Notes under the pieces: model-generated
Databases searched by the model: none
What the model saw: only the letters and a program-made list of their open reading frames with translations
What the model was told of the DNA's origin: nothing
NCBI GenBank assembly: GCA_029747015.1
Contig: JAKOGI010002796.1
Location: 1-64,000 of the forward strand
Length of the DNA stretch: 64,000 bases
Direction of reading: 5' to 3'
Origin: Carnegiea gigantea
Taxonomy: Eukaryota; Streptophyta; Magnoliopsida; Caryophyllales; Cactaceae
Part shown: positions 11,245 to 24,097 of the stretch, in pieces
Numbering within the stretch: position 1 is the first letter of the stretch
How the letters are laid out: the number at the start of each line of letters is the position of its first letter
Program-made: the position numbers and the translations under genes

Positions 11245-12499
11245 TGAAGATTTAGATCATCCTAGTGGGCGGGTGAATAGAATGATTGTAGAAATAAAAT
11301 TAAAATTGAAATCAAATGCAAAAATTCAATAGAGATAATGCGTAACGATATTTTAACGAGGTTGGGCCTTAATTAGGCTTAGGTTCTCACCTAGAGTTAT
11401 CCGACTCTAGGATTCAAAACTCTAACTCTCTTATTAAGATGAACTTTTTAACAGTCACTTAGAGCTACCTCACTCTAGAGGTCTCAATCAGTTAAACCAA
11501 CCTCTTGGTTTAAGTTTGAAGGAGTTGACCTCACAAATTCCAAGCTCACTACTTTACAATTTTTCACACTTTAATTCTTTGATCTCAAAACAAAGCTGGC
11601 ACAATAACTCAATGTGTAATCTCAATCATTTTTCTCACTTACTTAGATCCTTGCTATTGCTCTTGTGGCCTCTATTTGTAGGCTTGCAAGTTATGACCTT
11701 AATTAGCCAAGGAAGATTCTACACAGAAGATCCTGAAATCTGATTTTGAGCCCTTAAAATGTTATCTGTAAATTTTGATTTGATCTTCTGTGGACTGCAA
11801 TATTCTGATTTGATTTTTTGTGCAAGTCAGCCATAGTGGATGAAGCTGCATAAGATCTTTTTCTTGCTCTTGTGATGTAGATGATATTGGTAATCATTTA
11901 GAAACAAATAACAAGACATTTGATTATCATTTTCATATTATTTTGCAAATCAATGATATGTTTCTTTTAGCATGTTCAATAGAATATTTCTTCATATAAG
12001 TTAATTTAGCAAGATCAAATCATATGAGATAGAATCAATGTAATATTACTCATAATTGATTTTATGTGATACTCAAATTTTGAATTTTGATTTGGAATTA
12101 GCTAGAGTATATCAAACAAACAAAATCTTTAGATATTATCTGATACCCACATATTTTTCTATCCATAAATACATATTTGGATAGATAATTTAATCCAATC
12201 AAATCTGTTAATATTGTTCACCTAGATTATATGGATAAATATCCATATAAACTCAATATTCTATCATATCACTTACATTAATAATCAATCAAATCTTTTT
12301 GTCCAACACTTAAACTGTTCAAGTACTAAGCTCATGTGTTAACCAGATATGTAACCAATTTGATGAATTGGACCAATAAGAATGTTATCTATGAATTTGA
12401 CAAATAATATAAATGTTCAACAAATGACTATTTCATAGATAATTATTATCCACATTGTTTGTAATCATCAAAATTATTATGTGACTCTTAGAGTCAACA
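11245..12499 (-). repeat. Array LTR 2 (1,255 bp)
   Basis: A full-length LTR with both junction signatures. The minus-strand TATA box is mutated (TACAAATA, near 11692-11699), so this copy has probably lost its normal promoter. The polypurine-tract complement follows from 12500. Confidence 0.8.
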
Positions 12500-15242
12500 A
12501 TCTCCCCCTTTTTGATGATGGCAAACAATAATACTAATAGGAAGTGATATTTGTATACATACATTGATTGTTGCATACACTTATCATAAGCTCATTCTTC
12601 TCCCCCTTTGCCATCATTAAAAAGGGATGTAGAATATAAACCAAGCAGTAGCATAGCTCGCCCCTTAATATGACACATATAAAGAAGCAAGGTTAACCTC
12701 ACAATCTTAGATCCAGTAACACATCATCAAAATCAACCAATTCACTCTTATATCTCAAAAATGACATGCTATAAGAGATGTGAGCATATGAAGGGAAAAA
12801 TAAATGATACTTTAGAATAAATTACCTTTCCTCCTAAGGCAATTATATATATGGGGCATATAACAAATGATCAAGAAAAAGTCTCCCTTTCAAAAGTCAT
12901 TAATCCATGGTAATTCTTATGGCGTGAAATATCCTAGTAAAGGACATAACGGTGTTCATGCCAATTTATATTAACGGCTATCCAAAAAAAAAAAAAAGCT
13001 ATAGCTGTATAAGTTATAATGCATAGGTTATGTACCATATTGATCAAGTTATTTTTCCGAACAAAATAGCGAAAACACATATATGTAACACCTTATGCAA
13101 GATAGATGCAATAATATTTATTAGAATCTAGTCAAATCATGAAATCAGGTATAATTAGCTCAATATAATGTAGTTATTTTATTTTTTACATATAACCAAC
13201 TGGATGCCTATTCAGTATCATAAAGATTCTCATATCTCATTTTGACATCATTTTTATCTTAAGAATTACAACCACAATAATAGGATATAATCAAAGTATG
13301 GTATATATCTTGGTCCAACATGGGATCATATAATGCAATCAAGTATTATAAAGCTTAGCAATTACATTTTATTTGGATTAGCTGTTTTCGTCTTTCATCA
13401 AAACATACTGTGAATCATATTATAGTTCTCCCCTTTTTTATGAAAGATAGAGTCCAAATTAATAGAGATGAATACATATCATGATCGTATCATTTGGGCT
13501 TCCTAATTCATTTTTCTCTCCAATTTGCATGGGCTTCATCAAAGAGGCAGTCCGTAGCCATGTAGATAATAAAGATCCTTCCAAATGGATAAGGTTGTCC
13601 TTCCCCCTTGATAAAAATAGTTGGAAACATCAAGCATGGGATCATGGAATATTGCAAGAAAATTTAATATTACGAATATAATTTTATTGAAGCATTATAT
13701 ACCATTTACCATACTCCCTCCCCCTTTATCTAGCAGTACTCATATTAAAACACCAATGAAAAAAAATATGCCATGTTCGATTAGAAATTCGATGGCAAGC
13801 GTCATACATAGTCAAGGAGATAATAGCATGTAAGTATTGAACATTAATACTCCACATCAACCTAAGTCTTCTATTCACATAACTAGGATAGATACCAAAT
13901 TTTTTGGAGATAGAGCCCAATTTAATAAAACAAGCATATATAGAATGATAATAAAATTTTAATACAAGTTTCATGTAGTAAATATGTATGTGACACAAAA
14001 CTTGAATGATCTACAATAAGAATGATTGTAACATTAAAATTGATAACGATGTTAAACATCAATGCAAAAGCACACTTATCCACAACTAAAATATTCAATT
14101 CTCCCCTTGCTAAATAATCAACATCTGAAAACAACCAAATCAATATATGATTGTTAAGCACACCAAATTTAGCTTGCCACCCTACAGGTCATGAAAAAAA
14201 ATTTATGGAAGGGAACAAAAAGATAAATTGAAAGTTTACCTTATTTTTACCTTAGGTAGCCAAACACTTGCAAATTTGTTTCATCTAATTTTGAGAAGCC
14301 CTAGACTCTATTCTCCCCCTTGAGCCTTTTAGAAATTTAAATGCTTTTGGGAACTTTTTAAATATTTCAAAATTATGGGCCAAACATTTAACAAAGTTTT
14401 GTCCATTTTTCATCGATCTATGCAAAATAGAATATTTAGGATGAAATTCTTCTTGGGTCTATAAGGGTTAGAAAAAATAGAGAATCTTGAGGTATCCAAA
14501 TTTTTCTTCTTACTTTGTCCCACTTTTTAGATTTAATACTACTTGCATAAAACTCTGAAAAAAAATATTACCAATTGTAGTATTTAAATCAATAAAGTCA
14601 TGGTAAGATCGGTAAAAATTATCAATGCAATTTTCTACCTGATTTTCCTCACTTTTTGGAGTTTATAAATCTTGAATACTCTTTTTCAACTCATGCTCTT
14701 CTTGGCCTTACTTTTCCACTAACTATGTATGGGGCTCACTTTTGTCATCACCATTCTTATCATCGCACTTTTCTTCTAGGTTGTTTCTATCATCAACAAG
14801 TCGAGCTTTGAATTTAGAGATCTTAATTGTCTGCTCGCTTGTAATTGTATCAAGATATGAAATATCTTCATTAGATCCATAATGACAACAAAGATAATCC
14901 CAAATCTCGTTGGCGCTCTTATAATGGAAAACTGATTTACAAATATCAATAGAAAGGCCGCAATATAGCGTATTCATGGCTATTGAATTTTTTGTCATCA
15001 TTTTGTCATCATCATTGGTGAATTGATCTTTCGATTTTCCAATGCAATAGGACCTTTCTTGATAATCTCCCAAAGATCGATATCTTTGTTTTTAACATAA
15101 AGTTCCATGATTTCCTGCGAACAAAAATAATTAGTACCCATAAAAAGAGGTGGACAAATAGAATTAAGATTATAACTAGCCATGGGATCGAAGCTATTAG
15201 ACGGTTAAGTCTCAAAATAATAACACCCGTGCTGATCCCAAT
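12500..15242 (-). mobile_element. Array internal region 2 with decayed gag
   Basis: This is 2,743 bp. The PBS complement next to the LTR is damaged (GTGCTGATCCCA at 15229-15240). The gag N-terminus is open from ATG at 15183 (MASYNLNSICPPLFMGTNYF...) to 14998. The UBN2 core continues in a second frame at 14723-15073 (NEIWDYLCCHYGSNEDISYLDTIT). The poly(A) stretch near 12983-12997 is longer than in neighbours. Confidence 0.7.
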
Positions 15243-16467
15243 TGAAGATTTAGATCACCTTAGAGGGCGGGTGAATATAGTGATTGTAGAAATAAGATTA
15301 AAGTTGAAATCAAATGCAGAAATTCAATAGAGATAATGCGCAATAATATTTTAACAAAGTTGGGCCTCAATTAGGCTTAGGTCCCTGCCTAGTGTTATCC
15401 AACTCTAGGATTCAACACTTTACTTCTCTCATTAAGGAACTCTTCAACAATCTCTCACAACTACCTTACTCAACCTGTTGGTTTAAGTTTGTAGGAGTTG
15501 ATGTCACAAATTCCAAGTTCACTACTTAATAATTTTTCACACCTCAATTCTTTGATCTCAAAACAAAGCTAGTACGGTAATTCAAGGTGTAATCTCAATC
15601 GTTTTTCTAACTTAGATCCTTGCCCTTGCTCTTGCCACTCTCTTTATAGGCTTGCAAGTCGTGACCTCAATCAGCCAAGAAGGAAGATTCTACCCAGAAT
15701 ATCCTGAAATATGACTTCAACTGTTGAAGTGTGATCTGCAAATTTTGATTTGATATTCTGTGAACTGCAATATTCTGATTCGATTTGACCTCAATCAGGC
15801 ACGGTGGATGAAGCTGCATAAGATCTTTCTCTTGCTCTTGTGATGTAGATGATATTGGTAATCGTTTAGAAACAAATAACAAGAGATGCGATTATCATTT
15901 TCATATTATTTTGCAAATCAATGTTATGTCTTATTTAGCATGTTTAATAGAATATTTCTTCATGTAAGTTAATTTAGCAAGATCAAATCATATAAGATTG
16001 AAACAATGTGATATTATTCATAATTGATCTTACATGATGCTCAAATTTTGAATTTCAATTTTGAATTGGCTAGAGTATATCAAACACATAAAATCTTTAG
16101 ATGTTATCTGATGCCCACTTATTTTTCTACCCATAAATATATATTTGGATAGACAATTTAATCCAATCAAATCTGTTAATATTGTTCACCTAGATTATAT
16201 GGATAAATATCCATATAAACTCAATATTCTATCATATCACTTCCATTAATAATCAACCAAAGCTTTTCGTCCAACACTTAAACTGTTCGAGTGCTAAGGT
16301 CATGTGTTAATCAGATATGCAACCAATTTGATGAGTTGGACCAATAAGAACGTTATGTATGAATTTGACAAATAATATAAATGTTCAATAAATGACTATT
16401 TCATATATAATTACTGTCCACATTGTTTGTTATCATCAAAACCATTATGTAACTCTTAGAGTGAACA
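15243..16467 (-). repeat. Array LTR 3 (1,225 bp)
   Basis: A slightly shortened LTR with small deletions around 15430-15480. TATA-box variant TATAAAGA on the minus strand near 15642-15649. Both terminal signatures are intact. Confidence 0.78.
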
Positions 16468-19205
16468 ATCTCCCCCTTTTTGATGATGACAAACAATAAT
16501 ACTAATAGGAAGTGATATCCGTATACATACATTGATTCTTGCACATACTTATCATAAGCTCATTCTTCTCCGCCTTTGCCATCATTAAAAAGGGATGTAG
16601 AATATAAACCAAGCAGTAGCATAGCTCCCCCCTTAATATAACACATATAAAGAAGGAAGGGTTAATGGTTAACCTTACAAGCTTAAATCCAATAACACAT
16701 CATCAAAATCAACCAATTCACTTGGATATATCAAAAATGACATGCTACAAGAGATGTGAGTATGTGAAGGGAAACATATATGATAATTTAAAATAAATTA
16801 CCTCTCCTCCTAAGGCAATTACATATGGGGCGTAGAACAAATAATCAAGAACAAGTCTCCCTTTCAAAAGTCATTAATCCAAGGTAATTCTTATGGCGTG
16901 AAATATACTAGTCAAGAACATAACAGCATTCATGCCAATTTATATTAATGGCGACCAAAACAAAAGTTATAGCTATATAAGTTATAATGTGTAGGTTATG
17001 TACCTTATTGATCAAGTTATTTTTCCTAACAAAATTGCTAAAACACATATGTATAACACCTTATGTAAGAGAGATGCAATAATACTTATCAGAATCTAGT
17101 CAAATCATGAAATCAGGTATATTTAGCCCAATATAATGTAGTTGTTTCATTTTTGACATATTTCCAACCAGATGCGTATTCATTATCATAAAGGTTCATA
17201 TCCCATTTTGACATCATTTTTACCTTGAGAATTATAACCACAATAATAGGATATAATCAAACTATGGTATATATCTTGGTCTAACATGGGATGATATAAT
17301 GCAATCAAGTATTATAGAGCTTCACAATTACATTTTGTTTGGATTAGCCTTTTTCGTCTTTCATCAAAACATATTGTGAATCATACAATGGTTCTCCTCT
17401 TTTTTATGGAAGATAGTGTCCACTTTAATAGAGATGAATACTTATCCGGATCTTATCATTTGGGCTTTCCAATTCATTTTTCTCTCCATTTTGCATGGGC
17501 TTTAGCAAAGAGGCAGTGCGTAGCCATGTAGACAATAAAGATTCTTCCAAATAGATAAGGTTGTCTCTCCCCCTTGATAAAAATAGTTGGAAACATCAAG
17601 CATGGGATCATGGAATATTACAAGAAAATATAATATTACGAAAATAATTTTATTGAAGCATTATATACCCATTTACCATACTCCCTCCCCCTTTATCCAG
17701 TACTCATATTAAAATACCAATGGAAAAAATATGCTATGTTCGATTAGAAATTCGATGGCGAGTGTCGTACATAGTCAAGGAGATAATAGCATGTAAGCAT
17801 CGAACATTAATACTTCACATCAACCTAAGTCTTCCATTCACATAACTAGGAGAGATACCAAATTTTTTGGATCTAGAGCCCAATTTAATAAAACAAGCAT
17901 ATATAGAATGGTAATAAAATTTTAATGCAAGTTTCATGTCGTAAATATGTATGTGACACAAAACTTGAATGATGTACAACAAGAATGATTGTAACGTTAA
18001 AATTGATAATGATGTTAAACATCCATGCAAAAGAACACTTATCCACAAATAAAAATTCAATTCCCCCTTCGCTAAATAATCAACATCTAAAAACAATCAA
18101 ACCAATATGTGATTGTTAGGCATACCAAATTTAGCTTGCCTCCTTACAGGTCATGAAAAAATATTTGTGGAAGGGAAAAAAAAGATAAATTAAAAGTTCA
18201 CCTTATTTTTATCTTAGGTAGCCCAACACTTACAAATTTGTTTCTTCTGATTTTGAGAAGCCCTACATTCTATTCTCCACCCTAAACTTTTTAGAAATTT
18301 AAATGCTTATGGGGGGCCTTTTAAATATTTCAAAATTATGGGCCAAAAATTTTACAAAATTTTGTCTATTTTTCATAGAGCTATGCAAAATAGAATATTG
18401 AGGATGAAATTTTTCTTGGGTCCCTAAGGGTTAGAAATAAAAGAGAATCTTGAGGTATCCAAATTTTTCTTCTTACTTTCATCTCACTTTTTAGATTTAA
18501 TACTACTTGCATAAAACTTTGAGAAAAATATTACAAATTGTAGTATTTAAATCAATGAAGTCGAGGTAAGATGGGTAAAAATTATCAATCCAATTTTCTA
18601 CCTCATTTTTCTTACTTTTTGGTGTTGATAAGTCTTGAATATTGTTTTTCAACTCATACTTTTCTTGATCTTACTTTTCCAGTAACTCTATGTGAGGCCT
18701 ACTTTTATCATCACCATTCTCATCATCGCACTTTTCATTTGGGTTGTTTCTATCATCAACATGTCGAGCTTTGAATTTAGTGATCTCAATTATCTCCTCG
18801 TTTGTAATTGTATCAAGATCTAAAATCTCTTCATTAGATCCATAATGACAACAAAGATAATCCTAAATCTCTTTAACACTCTGATAATGGTAAACTGATT
18901 CACAAATATGAATAGAAAGGCCACAATGCACCGTATTCATGGCTTTTGAATTTTTGGTCATCATCTTGTCATCAACATTGGCGAACTAATCCTTCGATTT
19001 TTTAATGCAATAGGACCTTTCTTGATAATCTCCCAAAGATCAATATCTTTGTGTTTAACATAGAGTTTCATGATTTCCTGCGAACAAAAATAATTAGTAC
19101 CCATAAAAAGAGGTGGCCAATCAGAATCAAGATTATAACTAGCCATGGGATCGAAGCTACTGGATGGTTAAATCTCAAGATAATAACACCCATGCTGATC
19201 CCATT
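16468..19205 (-). mobile_element. Array internal region 3 with decayed gag
   Basis: This is 2,738 bp. The PBS is altered (GCTGATCCCA). The gag N-terminus is open at 18961-19146 (MASYNLDSDWPPLFMGTNYF...IKKGPIAL), then is shifted out of frame at the A/T run. The rest of gag is readable only in pieces with several stops. No polymerase. Confidence 0.68.
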
Positions 19206-20461
19206 TGAAGATTTAGATCACCTTAGAGGGCTGGTAAATAGAGTGCTTGTAGAAATAAGATTAAAATTGAAATCAAATGCAGAAATTCAATAGAGATAAT
19301 GCGCAATGATATTTTAACGAGGCTGGGCCTCAATTAGGCTTAGGTCCCCACCTAGTGTTATCCAACTCTAGGATTCAACACTCTGCTTCTCTTATTAATG
19401 AACTTTTTAACAATCACTCAGAGCTACCTCACTCTGGAGATCTCAATCACTTAAACCAACATCTTGGTTTAAGTTTGTAGGAGTTGTCCTCACAAATTCC
19501 AAGTTCACTCCTTAATATTTTTTCACGCATCAATTCCTTGATCTCAAAACAAAGCTAGTACGATAACTCAATATGAAATCTCAATCATTTTTCTCACTTA
19601 CTTAGATGCTTGCTCTTGCTCCTACTGCCTCTATTTATAGGCTTACAAGTCGTGACCTCAATTAGTCAAGAAGGAAGATTCCACCCAGAATATCCTGAAA
19701 TCTGATTTCAAGCCCTTAAAATGTGATCTACAAATTTTGATTTGATTTTCTGTGGACTGCCATATTCTAATTTCATTTTCTATACAAATCAGCCATGGCG
19801 GATGAAGTTGCATGAGATCTTTTTCTTGCTTTTGTGATGTAGATGATATTGGTAATCATTTAGAAACAAATAATAAGAGATTTGATCATCATTTTCATAT
19901 TATTTTGCAAATCAACGTTATGTCCCATTTAGCATGTTTGATAGAATATTTCTTCATATAAGTTAATTTAGCAAGATCAAATTATATGAGATAGAATCAA
20001 AGTAATATTATTCATAATTGACCTTATATGATACTCACATTTTGAATTTTAAATTTGAATTAGCTAAAGTATATCAAACAACTAAGATCTATACATATTA
20101 TCTGATACCCACATATTTTTCTATCCATGAATACATATTTGGATAGACAATTTAATCCGATTAAAACCGCTAATATTATTCACCTAGATTATATGGATAA
20201 ATATCCATATAAACTCAATATTCTATCATATCACTTCCATTAATAATCAATCAAAGCTTTTCATCTAACACTTAAACTGTTTAAGTGCTAAGCTCATGTA
20301 TTACTCGGATATGTAACCAATTTGATGAATTGAACCAATAAGAATGTTATGTATCAAACTGATAAATAATATAAATGCTTAATAAATTACCATTTCATAT
20401 ATAATTATTATCCAGGTTGTTTGTTATCGTCAAAATCATTATGTAACTCTTAGAGTCCACA
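19206..20461 (-). repeat. Array LTR 4 (1,256 bp)
   Basis: A full-length LTR with intact minus-strand TATAAATA at 19632-19639. The right terminus (…GTCCACA) carries one change from the common GTCAACA. Confidence 0.78.
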
Positions 20462-22842
20462 ATATCCCCCTTTTTGATGAAGAAAAAGAACAATACTAAT
20501 AGGAAGTGATATTCGTATACATACCTTGGTTCTTGCATGCACTTATCATAAGCTCATTCTTCTCCCCATTTGCCATCATTAAAAAGGGATTTACAATATA
20601 AACCAAGCAGTAGCATAGCTCCCCCCTTAATATGACACTTATAAAGAAGGAAGGGTTAACCTCATAAGCTTAAATCCAATAACACATCATCAAAATCAAC
20701 CAATTCACTTGCATATCTCAAAAATGACATGCTAGAAGAGATGTGAGTATAGGAAGGGAAAAAAATATGATAATTTAGAATAAAATGCTACTCCTCCTAA
20801 GGCAATTATATATGGGGCATAGAACAAATAATCAAGAAAATGTCTCCTTTTCGATTGTCATTAATCCAAGGTAATGAAATATATACTAGTGAAGAACATA
20901 ACAGTTTTCATGCCAATTTATATTGACAGCTACAAAAAAGAAAGTTATAGCCGTATAAGTTATAATGTGCAGGTTATGTACCATATTAATCAAGTTATTT
21001 TTCTAACAAAATAGCTAAAACACATATATAGAACACCTTATGCAAAAGAGATGCAATAGTATTTATCAGAATCTGGTCAATTAATGAAATCGAGTGTATT
21101 TACCTCAATATAATGTAGTTATTTCATTTTTGACATATTTCCAACCAGATGCCTATTCAGTATCATAAAGGTTCTCATATCTCATTTTGACATCATTTTT
21201 ATCTTGAGAATTATAACCACAATAACAGGATATAATCAAAGCATGGTATATATCTTGGCCCAGCATGGGATGATATAATGTAATCAAGTATTACAGAGCT
21301 TCACAATTACATTTTATTTGGATTAGCCTTTTTCGTCTTAAATCAAAACATATTGTGAATCATATTATGGTTCTGCCCTTTTTCACAATTACATTCGATG
21401 GCAAGTATCATACACAGTCAAGGAGATAATAGCATGTAAGTAGTGAACATTAAAACTCCGCATCAACCTAAGTCTTCTATTCACGTAACTAGGATAGATA
21501 CCAAAATTTTTCGATCTAGAGCCCAATTTAATAAAACAAGCATATATGGAATGATAACAAAATTTTAATGCAAGTTTCATGTAGTAAATATGTATGTGAC
21601 ATAAAATTTGAACGATGTACAATAAGAATGATTGTAATGTTAAAATTGATAACGATGCTAAACATCCATGCAAGAGAACACTTATCTACAAATGAAATAT
21701 TCAATTCCCCCTTTGCTAAATAATCAACATCTAAAAACAATGAAACCAATATGTGATTGTTAAGCATACGAAATTTCACTTGCCTCCCTACCGGTCACGA
21801 AAAAAAATTTATGGAAGGGAAAAAAAGATAAATTAAAAGTTTACCTTATTTTTACCTTGGGTAGCCCAACACTTACAAATTTTTTTCTTCTGATTTTGAG
21901 AAGCCCTGCATTCTTTTCTCCCCCTTGAACTTCTTAAAAATTTAAATGCTTGTGGGGACTTTTTAAATATTTCAAAATTATGGGCAAAAAACTTCACAAA
22001 ATTTTGTCCATTTTTCATAGAGCTATGCAAAATAGAATTTTAGGATGAAATTTTTCTTGGGTCCATAAGGGTTAGAAAAAAGAGAGAATCTTGAGGTATC
22101 CAAATTTATTTTCGTACTTCTATCCGACTTCTTAGATTTAATACTACTTGCATAAACTTTGAAAAAAATATTACCAATTGTAGTACTTAAATTAATAAAG
22201 TCGAGGTAAGATCGGTAAAAATTATCAATGCAATTTTCTGCCTCATTTTCCTTACGTTTTGGAGTTGACAAGTCTTGAATATTGTTTTTGAACTCATACT
22301 CTTCTTGGTCTTACTTTTCCACTAACTCTGTATGAAGCTTACTTTTTTAATCACCATTCTCATCATCGCACTTTTCATCTGGGTTGTTTGCATCATCAAC
22401 ATGTCGAGCTTTGAATTTAGTGATCTCAATTGTCTCCTCGTTTGTAATTATATCAAGATCTGAAATCTCTTCATTAGATCGATAATGACAACAAAGATAA
22501 TCCCAAATCTCTTTACCGCTCTTATAATGGAAGATTAATTCACAAATATCAATAGAAAGGCCGCAATACAGTGTATTAATGGCTTTTGAATATTGGGTCA
22601 TCATCTTGTCATCATCATTGGCAAACTGATCCTTCGATTTTTTAATGCAATAGGACATTTCTTGATAATCTCCCAAAGATTGATATCTTTGAGTTTATAG
22701 AGTTCCATGATTTCCTGCCACCAAAAATAATTAGTACCCATAGAAAGAGGTGGACAATTATAATCAAGATTATAACTAGCCATCGGATCGAAGCTATTCG
22801 ATAGTTAAGTCTCAAGATAATAACATCCGCTCTGATACCAAT
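20462..22842 (-). mobile_element. Array internal region 4, 0.35-kb deletion, decayed gag
   Basis: This is 2,381 bp. Relative to its neighbours it lacks about 350 bp at 21377-21395, where the flanking motifs join as CACAATTACATTCGATGG. PBS at 22829-22840 is intact. Gag pieces: N-terminus 22601-22783, UBN2 core 22347-22676 (KEIWDYLCCHYRSNEEISDLDIIT), and C-terminal part 22023-22271, which reads through from the ENCIDN segment to SNPYGPKKNF. This shows that the C-terminal basic region belongs to the same gag protein. Confidence 0.72.
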
Positions 22843-24097
22843 TGAAGATTTAGATCTTCCTAGAGGGCGGGTGAATAGAGTGATTCCAAAAATAAAATTA
22901 AAATTAAAATCAAATGCGGAAATTCAATAGAGATAACGCGTAACGATATTTTAATAAGGTTCGGCTTTAATTAGGCTTAGGTCCCCACCTAGAGTTACTC
23001 AACTCTAGCATTCAACACTCTACTTCTCTTATTAAGATAAACTCTTTAACAATTACTTCGAGCTACCTCACTTTAGATATCTCAATCACTTAAACCAACC
23101 TCTTGGTTTAAGTTTGTATGAGTTGACTCACAAATTCCAAGTTCACTCCTTAATGACTTTTCACACCTCAATTTTTTAATCTCAAAACAAAGCTAGTACG
23201 ATAACTCAATGTGCAATCTCAATCATTTTTCTCACTTACTTAGGTCCTTGCTGTTGCTCTTGCCGCCTCAATTTATAGGCTTGCAAGCAGTAACCTCAAT
23301 CAGCCAAGAAGGAAGATTTTGCCTAGAATATCCTGAAATCCGATTTCAAGCCCCTGAAATGTGATCTGCAAATTTTGATTTGATTTCCTGTGAACTGTAA
23401 TATTCTGATTTGATTTTTTGTGCAAATCAGCCACGGTGGATGGAGCTGCATAAGATCTTTTTCTTGCTCTTGTGATGTAGGTGATATTGGTAATCATTTA
23501 GAAACAAATAATAACAGATTTGATCATATTTCATGTTATTTTACAAGTCAATGTTATGTCTCATTTAGCGTGTTCAATAGAATATTTCTTCATATACATT
23601 AATTTAGCAAGATCAAATCATATGAGATTGAATCAAAGGAATATTATTCATAATTAATCTTGTATGATACTCAAATTTTGAATTTCAATTTTGAATTGGC
23701 CAGAGTATATCAAAAAAAATAAAATATTTAGATATTATCTGATACCCACATATTTTTCCATCCATAAATACATATTGATAGACAATTTAATCTAATCAAA
23801 TCCGTTAATATTATTCACCTAGATTATATGGATAAATATCCATATGAAACTCAATATTCTATCATATCACTTCCATTAATAATTAATCAAAGTTTTTCAT
23901 CCAACACTTAAACTGTTCAAGCGCTGAGCTCATGTATTAATCAGATATGTAACCAATTTGATGAATTGAACCAATAAGAACATTATGTATGAAACTGACA
24001 AATAATGTAAATGTTCAATAAATGACTATTTCATACATAATTATTATCCATGTTGTTTGCTATTGTCAAAATCATTATGTAACTCTTAGACTCAACA
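22843..24097 (-). repeat. Array LTR 5 (1,255 bp)
   Basis: A full-length LTR. The TATA element is changed to TATAAATT near 23269-23276 (minus strand). Terminal CA at 24096-24097 is followed by the polypurine-tract complement TCTCCCTCTTTTTG. Confidence 0.8.

Noticed and set aside
11090..11332. Plus-strand frames next to the PBS in several units (MFNIEFHDFLPPKII...)
   Set aside because: They are the antisense of the gag start and PBS; the minus-strand frame has the recognisable gag pattern.
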